DNA of 64,000 nucleotides from Catellatospora sp. TT07R-123 (GTDB lineage Bacteria; Actinomycetota; Actinomycetes; Mycobacteriales; Micromonosporaceae): the NCBI RefSeq assembly GCF_018327705.1, contig NZ_BNEM01000002.1, positions 3,162,001-3,226,000 on the forward strand, read 5' to 3'. The notes under the pieces are model-generated. The model searched no databases and was not told the origin of the DNA. It saw only the letters and a program-made list of their open reading frames with translations. Of the stretch, positions 43,464 to 52,663 are shown piece by piece. The translations under genes were made by a program, and so were the position numbers. Each line of letters opens with the position of its first letter. Within the stretch, counting starts at the first letter, position 1.

Positions 43464-43510
43464 TGACGACGATCCACACCGGACCGGGTGCGACGGGGGG
43501 ACCGCGGTGA
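43463..43510 (+). CDS. 15-codon bridging ORF (possible coupling peptide)
   Basis: MTTIHTGPGATGGPR. Its ATG shares the A of the upstream stop (TGATG), and its TGA overlaps the downstream GTG by GTGA. It therefore forms an unbroken chain of stop-start overlaps between the two ESX-like genes. It may serve only to pass ribosomes on. No independent evidence of a functional peptide. Confidence 0.4.
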   Translation: MTTIHTGPGATGGPR

Positions 43511-44439
43511 GTTTCGACCAGCTCATGCAGCACGCCACCGACATCGGCAACAAGGCGTTCGAGGAGGGGCTGGGGGAGCTGATGGGCACCCAGTCGCCCA
43601 CCCTCGTCGCCCAGGAGCAGCCGAAGCTGATCAACCGCTGCTACGGCGAGGTGCCGCAGCTGTTCCAGCCGTTCAGCCAGATCCCTGACCCGGCGTCGTA
43701 CACGCCGGCGATCGAGTCGCTCAAGCGGGCGCTGGGCAGGCTCTGCACCGGCCAGGACACCCGCGACCCGATCTCCACCAACGGCTCCAACTACTACGCC
43801 AACCCGGTGCTGGACAAGCTCAGCGCCTCGGGCGACTACATCGAGTCGTGGACCGGCAAGGCCGCGATGGAGTTCAAGGCCAACTTCATCGACCCGTTCC
43901 CGTCGGTGGCGCGCAACCAGTTCCTGCTGATCTCGGCGCTGAAGGCGGGGCTGGAGGCCGAGCAGGCCATGTGGGAGGCCGCGCGCAAGGACATCGACCA
44001 GATCGCCGAGAACACGCTCAAGGCGCTGGACTGCATGGACGACTGCTCACCCAAGGAGTGGGCGGTCACCTTCACGGCGGCCGCCGCGATCACCGGCATC
44101 CTGCTGACGATCCCCACCCTGGGCACGTCGGCGGTGGCAGCGATCTCGATCTCGACGGTCGGCGCCGCCGCCTGGGTGGCCGCCGCGCTGCCGCCCAGCC
44201 CGCCGACGCTGAACATCACCGGCGACCACACCAACGCCGTGCTCGACTCGATGCACGCCGCCGTGGACAAGGCGAGCCAGGTCATCAGCGAGACCGAGCA
44301 GCGGATCGCCAAGGCGATGGACAGCATCCTGGACGCGATCCACAGCCACCGCGACTACTTCGTCGCGCCGCGGCCGTCGCTGGCCGGGGCCACCAAGCAG
44401 AACATCACCAGGCCCGAGTACATGGGTTACTCCGACTGA
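43507..44439 (+). CDS. ESX-associated-like helical protein with central hydrophobic region
   Basis: A 310-residue protein of unknown function. The N-terminal half is helical with SWTGKAAMEFKANF, resembling the WXG/EspB-like turn. A central pair of hydrophobic segments (about residues 180-235, including AAAITGILLTIPTLGTSAVA and AISISTVGAAAWVAAALPP) could insert in a membrane. The C-terminal third is an amphipathic coiled-coil-like region with SETEQRIAKAMDSILDAIHS. This layout recalls secreted ESX substrates or pore-forming effectors of actinobacteria. GTG 43507 is coupled to the 15-codon ORF. Confidence 0.55.
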   Translation: MSFDQLMQHATDIGNKAFEEGLGELMGTQSPTLVAQEQPKLINRCYGEVPQLFQPFSQIPDPASYTPAIESLKRALGRLCTGQDTRDPISTNGSNYYANPVLDKLSASGDYIESWTGKAAMEFKANFIDPFPSVARNQFLLISALKAGLEAEQAMWEAARKDIDQIAENTLKALDCMDDCSPKEWAVTFTAAAAITGILLTIPTLGTSAVAAISISTVGAAAWVAAALPPSPPTLNITGDHTNAVLDSMHAAVDKASQVISETEQRIAKAMDSILDAIHSHRDYFVAPRPSLAGATKQNITRPEYMGYSD

Positions 44440-44455
44440 CGAAGGCGGTGCGAGC

Positions 44456-44980
44456 ATGGGTCTGGGTGACCAGCTCGACGAGATGCGGGTCAGCGCCCGC
44501 TCTCCCAACGGCGAGATCTGGGCCGAGCTGACCGGACGCCGCGCGCTGCGGCTGGAGTTCATGCCCGGGTACTACGACCGGACGTCCGAGAACGCCCTGG
44601 AGGGGCAGCTCGCGGCGCTGTGCCGCCTGCTGTGGGTGGCCCGCACCCGCGAGGCCGAGGCGCTGGTCAGCGCCTCGGGCGGCGAGACGCTGACCCCGGC
44701 CCGGGTCCAGGACCCGGCCGGCCAGGCCTACTTCCAGGGCCTGGCGGCGATCGAGGCGCGGGGCGGCAGCGCCGACGGCAGCGTCTCGGTGGTCGCGACG
44801 CACGGCATGCGGGAGTGGCAGGTCCGCATCAGCGACGGCACGCTGCGCCGGTGCAACGAGGCCGAGTTCGCGGCACGGGCCGCGGAGGCGGCCGACAGCG
44901 TCGTGCGCGACCAGCTCGACCGCGTACGCCGCCTGCGCGTGGAGGTGTACCGCCCGGAGCTGCTGAACAGCCCCGGCTGA
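44456..44980 (+). CDS. YbaB/EbfC-like protein of the ESX-like unit
   Basis: A 174-residue protein whose N-terminal half reads VSARSPNGEIWAELTGRRA then LRLEFMPGYYDRTSENALE, resembling the YbaB/EbfC fold that often accompanies ESX-type secretion genes. The C-terminal half (HGMREWQVRISDGTLRRCNE) is unassigned. It follows the hydrophobic protein by 16 bp and is in the same transcript. Its end is convergent with the nitric oxide synthase gene, with a repeat cluster between. Moderate confidence in family, low in function. Confidence 0.5.
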   Translation: MGLGDQLDEMRVSARSPNGEIWAELTGRRALRLEFMPGYYDRTSENALEGQLAALCRLLWVARTREAEALVSASGGETLTPARVQDPAGQAYFQGLAAIEARGGSADGSVSVVATHGMREWQVRISDGTLRRCNEAEFAARAAEAADSVVRDQLDRVRRLRVEVYRPELLNSPG

Positions 44981-45027
44981 ACCATCGCCGCCGGGGCCGC
45001 CGGAGCGGTCTGCCAGGCATCCCCTGT

Positions 45028-45101
45028 CGCGGGCTCACACCTCATGGGTTGTACTCACACCGTATGAGGTGTGAGCCCGCGAGATGAGGTGTGAGCCCGC
45101 G
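45028..45101. repeat. 18-bp element in one inverted and one direct extra copy
   Basis: CGCGGGCTCACACCTCAT (45028-45045) is followed by its perfect reverse complement at 45064-45081 and again at 45084-45101. The left copy can pair with either right copy, giving two alternative hairpins between convergent genes. Confidence 0.85.
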
Positions 45102-45124
45102 GGCGTCCGCATCATCGGACGCGG

Positions 45125-46759
45125 TCAGCCGAGTAGACGGCGCAGGCCGCGCTTGCGCACCGGTTCCGCCTCGGCCGCAGCCACCGCCACAGCCACCTCC
45201 CCGGCTGGCGCGGCGACGGAAGCAGGAGCGGCCGTGGGAGCGGCCGTGGGAGCGGCCGTGGGAGCGGCCGTGGGAGCGGCCGTGGGAGCGGCCGTGGGAG
45301 CGGCCGTGGGAGCGGCCGTGGGAGCGGCCGTGGGAGCGGTCGCGGGAGCGGGCGCGGGAGCGGGCGCCGAAACGGGCGCGGCGGCGGAAGCGGCAGCGGG
45401 GGCGGCGGCGCGCACCGTCACCGGGGGCACCGGGCCGGTGACCGGCGGCGCGGACTGGCCGGTGACCGGCGGCGTGGACTGGCCGGTGACCGGCGGCGTG
45501 GACTGGCCGGTGACCGTGGGCGTGGACTGGCCGGTGACCGGGCAGCGGGCGCCGGCGGCGACGGTGCGCTGGGCGGGGATCGCCGGTGCGGCGGCCTGCC
45601 ACGGGCAGCGGGCGGCGCTGTCCAGGTAGAAGTTCGGCCGCTGGTCGGTCTCCGGGAAGTACTGGTGGAAGATCGGGCTCAGGCCGCCTGACATCGGCGG
45701 GACCAGCCACGTCCAGTCCCCCGGCGTCTGCCGGCCGGCCCGCAGCTCCCGTTCGACATGCGTCAGGAACAGGCGCGACTCGCTGTGGTGGTCGGTGATC
45801 CGTACCCCCGAACGCTCGAACGACCACAGCACCGCCCGGTTGAGCTCCAGCAGTGCGCGGTCGCGCCACAGCGTGGCCTCGCTGCCGGTGTCCAGGCCCA
45901 GCCGGGCCGCGACGACCGGGAGCTGGTCGTAGCGGTCGGCGTCGGCGAGGTTGCGCGCCCCGATCTCGGTGCCCATGTACCAGCCCGAGAACGGCGCGAG
46001 CGGATAGTCGACCCCGCCGATCGACAGCCGCATGTTCGAGATCGCCGGCACGGCGTGCCAGCGCAGGCCCAGCTCGGCGAACCAGCCGTACTCGGGGTGG
46101 GCCAGGGGCACCTCCAGCACCGAGGACTCGGGCAGCTCGTAGAGCCTGGGCTCGGCGTCGCCGGTCTGGAGCACGATCGGCAGCAGGTCGAAGGCGCTGC
46201 CCTTGCCGGTCCAGCCGAGCTTCCCCACCGCCTCGGTGAACTGCTCGTACTGCGGGTCGCCCACGAGCGCGCCGTCCCGGCGGTGCCCGGCGTACCGGAT
46301 GAGCTGATCGTTCCAGGTGCGGGTGACTGGGCGGCCGGGGACCGCCTGCCCGAAGACGGAGATCACGGCGCGCAGCCTGCCCCGATTGTGCCCTTCACCG
46401 GTGGCCAGGCGCAGGTGCGTGACGAGGTCGTCGAAGATCTGGTCCTCGCCGCGGCGGGTCCGCCGGTCCAGCACGCTCAGGCTGCGCCAGTACACCCGCC
46501 CGATGCAGCGGCTGGCGTTGCGCCAGGCCATCCGGGCCCCGTGCACCAGCTCGGTATGGGTGTGCGTGTACGTGCCCAGCGCGTCGATCTGCTCGCGCAC
46601 CGCGGCCAGCCGGGGCTCGACCGGCCCCAGCTTCGGCAGCTCGGCGTAGCAGGCCCGCAGGAAGTCCTCGGCCTCGGCGAAGTCGACGGGCCGGTCCGGA
46701 TCCCACTCGCTCAGCGGCGCATCACGGTATCCGGTCGGCGGCGTGTGAGGGGCGCTCAT
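45125..46759 (-). CDS. nos: Bacterial nitric oxide synthase oxygenase with a long repetitive C-terminal tail
   Basis: A 544-residue protein. Residues ~1-380 are a bacterial NOS oxygenase domain oxidising L-arginine to nitric oxide and citrulline: heme-thiolate Cys85 in WRNASRCIGRVYW and arginine-binding Glu265 in GWYMGTEIGARN. It lacks a reductase domain, as usual. Unusually, ~165 residues follow: four to five TGQSTPPV repeats, then nine AAPT units from a perfect 12-bp DNA repeat, then an Ala-rich part ending VRKRGLRRLLG, a short basic helix. Normal bacterial NOS ends near residue 360-400. The tail may be a linker that tethers the enzyme to a surface or partner. Start ATG 46759. It follows two ACT-domain genes on the same strand. 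Confidence 0.93.
   Translation of the reverse strand: MSAPHTPPTGYRDAPLSEWDPDRPVDFAEAEDFLRACYAELPKLGPVEPRLAAVREQIDALGTYTHTHTELVHGARMAWRNASRCIGRVYWRSLSVLDRRTRRGEDQIFDDLVTHLRLATGEGHNRGRLRAVISVFGQAVPGRPVTRTWNDQLIRYAGHRRDGALVGDPQYEQFTEAVGKLGWTGKGSAFDLLPIVLQTGDAEPRLYELPESSVLEVPLAHPEYGWFAELGLRWHAVPAISNMRLSIGGVDYPLAPFSGWYMGTEIGARNLADADRYDQLPVVAARLGLDTGSEATLWRDRALLELNRAVLWSFERSGVRITDHHSESRLFLTHVERELRAGRQTPGDWTWLVPPMSGGLSPIFHQYFPETDQRPNFYLDSAARCPWQAAAPAIPAQRTVAAGARCPVTGQSTPTVTGQSTPPVTGQSTPPVTGQSAPPVTGPVPPVTVRAAAPAAASAAAPVSAPAPAPAPATAPTAAPTAAPTAAPTAAPTAAPTAAPTAAPTAAPTAAPASVAAPAGEVAVAVAAAEAEPVRKRGLRRLLG
45231..45338 (-). repeat. Nine perfect 12-bp tandem repeats in nos
   Basis: GCCGTGGGAGCG repeated nine times (45231-45338), with degenerate units to 45370. 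It encodes (AAPT)n in frame, so copy-number changes lengthen or shorten the tail without frameshift. A further 24-bp repeat encoding TGQSTPPV lies at about 45435-45542. Confidence 0.95.
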
Positions 46760-46831
46760 GAATGAATGTTTGACCAGGTACAAGCATGGCGGTCGCACAA
46801 TGTGTGCGACCGCCTACTCGGATGACAGCAG

Positions 46832-47881
46832 TCACTGGGAGTTCAGCGCGGCCGTCTCGGAAACGGCGATGGTGGCGCTCAGCAGGGTGCCGTCCCGGTC
46901 GAGGCGGGACGGGCTCGGCAGCCGCCGCATGGTGCGCAGCATGGCGTCGTTCTCGGCGTGGGTGTGCAGCGTGACCGAGCGGAACCCGGACGGTGCGGCC
47001 AGCCCGACCAGCCGCCGCAGCAGCGCGGTGCCGATGCCCCGCCGCTGCCAACCGTCCTCGACCAGCAGCGCGATCTCGGCGGTCTCGCCCTCGCCGACCA
47101 GGTTGGCCACGGCCACCACGTGCGGGCCGTCGGCCGCGGCCACCTCGGCGACCATGCTGACCCCGCGCGCCGGGGTCAGCAGCCGGGCCAGGCGGCTGCG
47201 GCCCGGACCCCGGGTGCCGCACAGGTAGCGCAGGTAGAGGCTGCGCTCGCCGCAGCGGCCGTGCATCGCGTCGACCGCGCCCAGGTCGTGGGCGCCCGCC
47301 GGGCGCAGCGCCACCTCGGTGCCGTCGGGCAGCAGCACGGTGGCGGCGGCCAGGCGCCGGGTCACCACGGCCCGGCACACCTCGACCAGCGCGTGGGCGC
47401 GGGCGAACTCGGCCGGAGTGAACGCCGGGGCCAGCCGGGTCAGCACGAGCGAGCCGCCGTCGCTGCACGGGTCGGGCAGGCGCATCGTGGTGTCGGAGTG
47501 GCCGCTGGCGGCGGCGCCACCCGGCTCGCGCCGGACCAGGCTGCCGCCGAGCAGCGCGGTCAGCGCCGTGGGCAGCGACTCGGGGTCGGCGGCCAGGCGG
47601 GCGGCCAGGGTCAGGGCCTGGGTGGGCGGGTCGATCAGGCCGTACGCGTCGGTGCGGCTGACCCATGCGTCGCGGCCCCGGCCGCGCTCGATCGCGGCCA
47701 GCAGCTCGGCCTCGCTCATCGCGTCGGGTGCGTCCACGACCAGGTCGTCGACGGCACCGAACTCGGTCGTGAGCACCTGGACCGCGAGGATGTTGACCGA
47801 CCGCAGTGCCAGACTCGCCGTCAGCACCGCCAGAAACCCGGGACGATCGTCGACGGTCGCCCGTACCCGCCACAGCGCCAT
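46832..47881 (-). CDS. ACT-domain / GNAT acetyltransferase fusion
   Basis: A 349-residue two-domain protein. The N-terminal ACT domain (MALWRVRATVDDRPGFLAVL...SVNILAVQV) is a small-molecule, usually amino-acid, sensor. From about residue 195 comes a GNAT acetyltransferase domain (VALRPAGAHDLGAVDAMH, then VAVANLVGEGETAEIALLVE and the acetyl-CoA loop WQRRGIGTALLRRL). Such fusions resemble ACT-regulated protein lysine acetyltransferases known in actinobacteria, so amino-acid-controlled protein acetylation is plausible. Substrate unknown. Lies 72 bp before nos. Confidence 0.85.
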   Translation of the reverse strand: MALWRVRATVDDRPGFLAVLTASLALRSVNILAVQVLTTEFGAVDDLVVDAPDAMSEAELLAAIERGRGRDAWVSRTDAYGLIDPPTQALTLAARLAADPESLPTALTALLGGSLVRREPGGAAASGHSDTTMRLPDPCSDGGSLVLTRLAPAFTPAEFARAHALVEVCRAVVTRRLAAATVLLPDGTEVALRPAGAHDLGAVDAMHGRCGERSLYLRYLCGTRGPGRSRLARLLTPARGVSMVAEVAAADGPHVVAVANLVGEGETAEIALLVEDGWQRRGIGTALLRRLVGLAAPSGFRSVTLHTHAENDAMLRTMRRLPSPSRLDRDGTLLSATIAVSETAALNSQ

Positions 47882-48035
47882 GACCCGCTCCTATTCCCGC
47901 CGGAGCAGCCGCCCGGTCTGGGCGACCTCCGGCGTCAGGAACTCAGCGTGCGCCCGCCGTGTTTCCGGGCGGTTACACGTCTTTATCAAGATCTAACTAT
48001 GCCCGAGGTCACAGGTTGCGGCGTGGTAAAGCAGG

Positions 48036-48842
48036 TCAGACGGCCGACGCGGGCTCCTCCGACGAGCGCTCGCCGACGGCGGTGCGCGGCGCGGGGGCCT
48101 TGGCGGTGTCCAGCCGGTCGCCCACGATCACGGCGGCGGCGCGCACCAGCTGGGCGACCCGGTCGACCTCGGTGGCGTGGAAGGCGGCGACCGGCAGCTC
48201 GGCGTCGGCCGAACGGGCCACCACCAGCACCAGCCCGGACCGGCCGAACGGCGCCACCGCATACCGGGTGCCGTCGACGCCGGTCATCGCCCGGGCGCGC
48301 AGTGGCGTCACCTCGGGCAGCCGCAGCTGCTGCGGGGCGCGCCAGCTGGCGTACAGCACCGGCGGGGTGACCGGCTTGTGCCGCAGCGCCCCGAGGGCCA
48401 GCACGTCGTCGACGCCCTGGCGCACCTCGACCCCGACCGACGAGCCGCTGCGCACCGCCCAGTCGGCGGGCACGCGGATCGCCATGGCCCAGTCGGCGGC
48501 CAGCAGTGCCGGGACGGTGTCGACCAGCGTGGCCAGGCCCTCGTTCGGGTTGGCGGCGATCTGGGTGAGCAGCTCGGCGTCGAAGGCCCCGGCCACCGGC
48601 GCGCCGATGGCCCGCCAGATGCCGTCGACCCGCACGCCCGGCATGGCGCCCAGCCCGGCCCGCAGGCGCTCGACCCCGGCCCCGCCCGGCCACACCACGG
48701 TGAAGTCGTCGATCGCCCGGCCACCGAGGCGCTCCAGCACCACGACCTGGACGATGTCGGCACCGGCGACGCCGAGCGTGCGCGCGACCTGGCCGAGCGA
48801 GCCCGGACGGTCAGGCAGTGCGACGCGGACCCTCAGCAACAT
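48036..48842 (-). CDS. ACT-domain protein of unknown function
   Basis: A 268-residue protein with an N-terminal ACT domain (MLLRVRVALPDRPGSLGQVA then VAGADIVQVVVLER) closely similar to that of the downstream GNAT fusion. The rest (about 90-268) has no recognisable domain but includes YAVAPFGRSGLVLVVARS, compatible with a small sensory fold. ATG 48842 has GGAGGGAG. First of three same-strand genes ending with nos. It may act as an amino-acid-sensing partner of the acetyltransferase. Confidence 0.75.
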   Translation of the reverse strand: MLLRVRVALPDRPGSLGQVARTLGVAGADIVQVVVLERLGGRAIDDFTVVWPGGAGVERLRAGLGAMPGVRVDGIWRAIGAPVAGAFDAELLTQIAANPNEGLATLVDTVPALLAADWAMAIRVPADWAVRSGSSVGVEVRQGVDDVLALGALRHKPVTPPVLYASWRAPQQLRLPEVTPLRARAMTGVDGTRYAVAPFGRSGLVLVVARSADAELPVAAFHATEVDRVAQLVRAAAVIVGDRLDTAKAPAPRTAVGERSSEEPASAV

Positions 48843-49308
48843 GGCGGCTCCCTCCGGACGAGCGGCGCGCAAGCGCCGGAACTCTGCCCGAGCTTGCTCT
48901 ATTACCGTTTCGTACGTATTGCGGCGCCGTATCCGCGAGGAAGAATCTCGATCAGTGAGAATCGCAGGTCAGCGCCGCCCGAACGGGGAAGCGCCGCCAT
49001 TGCCGCCACCCGGCCCCACCCCCGAACGCCGTCGCCTCGCAACGACCGGGGTGAATGCCTCACCCGCCCGTCACCGGGCGGACCATCATCTTCCACGCCC
49101 GCGTCGATCCCCGTCAACCGAACGTCCATCTAGCGGGCGAACCCCCCGAAGATCCCCCAAAGATCACCCCGACCCCCGGCCCGAAGATCAGCCGAGTTGC
49201 CGGGCAATCGGGCGAAAGACCCCTCAAGATACGCCCAGTTGCCAGGCAACTCGGCTGATCTTTAATGCGGCGGCGGCCCGGTGGAGGGCGCGGGGTGGGT
49301 GCGGTGGG
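48843..49308. other. Intergenic region between the ACT gene and cebR
   Basis: 466 bp without a gene. It should contain the promoter of the ACT-GNAT-nos unit near 48843-48930, where TTACCGTTTCGTACGTATTG is notably AT-richer. A small CCCGCCCG/CGGGCGG hairpin lies near 49060-49080, and the family A repeat is at 49184-49262. The final 45 bp are G-rich on this strand, so the cebR transcript ends in a C-rich tract. Confidence 0.4.
49184..49262. repeat. Dispersed inverted repeat, family A, copy 3
   Basis: Arms AAGATCAGCCGAGTTGCCGG... (49184-49214) and the matching right arm (49232-49262) pair over 31 bp with three mismatches (the right arm has CCCAGTTGCCAGG). 3' of cebR. The left arm shares GATCAGCCGAGTTGCCGGGC with copy 4. 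Confidence 0.85.
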
Positions 49309-50331
49309 TCAGGCCGAGTTGCGGTGGACCAGGTGGGTGTCGAGGAGGATGTGGTTGGGCTCCTCCTCGCCGCGGATGCGGGAGAGCAGCAGGCGCGCCA
49401 TGTGCCGGCCCATGTCCTCGACGGGCTGGTACACCGTGGTCAGCGGCGGCTCGGTCTGGCGGGCGACCGGCGAGTCCTCGAAGCCGACCACCGCGACGTC
49501 CTCGGGCACGCGCCGCCCGGCGTCGCGCAGCGCGCGGAGGGCACCGGCGGCCATCAGGTCGGAGGCGACGAAGACCGCGTCGAGATCGGGGCGGCGGGCC
49601 AGCAGCCGGCGCATCGCCTCGACCCCGCTGTACTCGCTGAAGTCGCCGAACTCGATCAGCGGCTCGCCCGCGGCGGCCTGGACGCCGGCCCGGTAGCCGA
49701 CCAGGCGGTCCACGCCCACGCCGAGGTCCTGCGGGCCGGCGATGGTGGCGACCCGGCGGCGGCCCGCGTTGAGCAGGTATTCCACCGCGATCCGGGCGCC
49801 GTTGACGTTGTCCATGTCGACGTAGGAGATCTGCTGGTCGATGCTGACCGGGCGGCCGCCGAGCACGGCGGGCAGGCCGCGCTGGCGCAGCAGCTGCGGC
49901 AGCGCGTCGGTCTCGTGCAGCGACAGCAGCAGCACGCCGTCGACGTGCTGGCTGGTCAGGTGGTGCTCGATGCGCTGGCGCTCGGCGGGCGACTGGGCCA
50001 TGGCCAGCCACAGCTGGAGCGAGGTGTCGGCCAGGGCCGAGGAGACGCCGCGCACTATTCCGGCGAAGAACGGCTCGGCGAAGACCCGCTCCTGCGACTC
50101 CGACACGACCAGCGCCACCGAGTCGGTGCGCTGGGTGACCAGGGCGCGGGCGGCGCGGTTGGGGACGTATCCGAGCTCCTTGATCGCCTCCTGGACCGCG
50201 GAGCGGGCCTCGGGGCTGACCTGGGGCGAGCCGTTGACGACGCGCGAGACCGTGCCGCGGCCCACACCGGCCAGCGCGGCGACCTCGTCCAGCGTCGGTC
50301 TGCCCGCAGACCTCGTGCGCTGCGTCGTCAT
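49309..50331 (-). CDS. cebR: CebR-type LacI repressor of cellobiose use
   Basis: A 340-residue LacI-family repressor. The N-terminus RPTLDEVAALAGVGRGTVSRV closely resembles streptomycete CebR, which binds 14-bp TGGGAGCGCTCCCA sites and is released by cellobiose-type sugars. The sensor domain has GPQDLGVGVDRLVGYRAG and VVGFEDSPVARQTEPPLTTV. It is downstream of bglC on the same strand behind a terminator, as in the known ceb clusters. The two sites at 55107-55174 are its likely operators. Confidence 0.85.
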   Translation of the reverse strand: MTTQRTRSAGRPTLDEVAALAGVGRGTVSRVVNGSPQVSPEARSAVQEAIKELGYVPNRAARALVTQRTDSVALVVSESQERVFAEPFFAGIVRGVSSALADTSLQLWLAMAQSPAERQRIEHHLTSQHVDGVLLLSLHETDALPQLLRQRGLPAVLGGRPVSIDQQISYVDMDNVNGARIAVEYLLNAGRRRVATIAGPQDLGVGVDRLVGYRAGVQAAAGEPLIEFGDFSEYSGVEAMRRLLARRPDLDAVFVASDLMAAGALRALRDAGRRVPEDVAVVGFEDSPVARQTEPPLTTVYQPVEDMGRHMARLLLSRIRGEEEPNHILLDTHLVHRNSA

Positions 50332-50356
50332 TGCTGCTCCTTATTCATGTCTAGCC

Positions 50357-50387
50357 GTCCGGGGGCCGATCGTCACGGCCCCCGGAC
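50357..50387 (-). terminator. Hairpin between bglC and cebR
   Basis: GTCCGGGGGCC (50357-50367) pairs perfectly with GGCCCCCGGAC (50377-50387), 9-nt loop, 9 bp past the bglC stop. It should separate cebR from the operon. Confidence 0.8.
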
Positions 50388-50395
50388 CGCTGTCG

Positions 50396-51810
<1,415 letters not shown>

Positions 51811-51814
<4 letters not shown>

Positions 51815-52653
51815 GCTTTTACTGCACCTTCCATGATGCCGCCGATGATCTGGCGACCGAAAACGACGAAGACGAGCAGCAGCGGCACCGTCGCCACCGC
51901 CGTCGCCGCGAACACCTGTGCGTAATCGGTGTAGTACGCCGACGACAGCAGCGCCAGTGACACCTGCACGGTAGGCGTGTCGGAGTCGAGGATCGCGTAC
52001 GGCCACAGGAACGAGTTCCAGGTGTCCATGAACGTCAGCAGGCCGAGCACACCCGCGGCGGGACGCAGCGCCGGTGCGACGACACTCCAGAAGATGCGGA
52101 AGGTGCTGCACCCGTCGACGCGGGCGGCCTCGATCAGCTCGTCGGAGATCGCCGAGCTCGCGTACTGGCGCATCATGAACACGCCGAACGCGGTCACCAT
52201 GAACGGCACGATGACGGCCTGCAGGGTGGCTCCCCAGCCCCAGTCCTGCATCATGCCGTACAGCGGGATGATGGCCAGCTGCGTGGGCACCATCATGGTT
52301 CCGACGATAGCCAGCAGCAGCAGGTTGCGGCCCTTGAATCGCAGCTTGGCGAAGGCGAAGCCGGACAGCGCGGAGAAGAACACCACGCTGATCGTGACCG
52401 CGCACGACACGATCACGGAGTTGACCAGGCCGTAGATGAACGCGGCGTGCTCGTTGTCGAGCACCCGGCCGAAGTTCTCACCGAAGTCCGCGCCGGGGGT
52501 GAACGGCGGCGGGACCGCGTTGATGACCTCCAGCTTGCGGGTGGCCACGATGAACATGAAGTAGAACGGGAACAGCGACAGCAACGACGCCAGGATCAGG
52601 GCACCGTACGTCAGGGGACTGGCCTGCCACAGCCGTTTCGAACCAGAGGTCAT
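51811..52653 (-). CDS. cebG: Cellobiose-type ABC permease, MalG/CebG class
   Basis: A 280-residue CUT1-family permease with six helices. The ATPase-contact EAA loop reads [38 protein letters not shown] near the N-terminus is typical. It partners with the CebF-like protein 10 bp upstream. As in other CUT1 systems there is no ATPase in the operon; a shared MsiK-type ATPase elsewhere is expected. Confidence 0.9.
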
Positions 52654-52663
52654 GTCAGGCTCC

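Noticed and set aside
45231-45542. Short regular repeats that could look like a CRISPR array
   Set aside because: They are 12-bp and 24-bp head-to-tail repeats without spacers, in frame with the nos coding sequence, and no cas genes are present.
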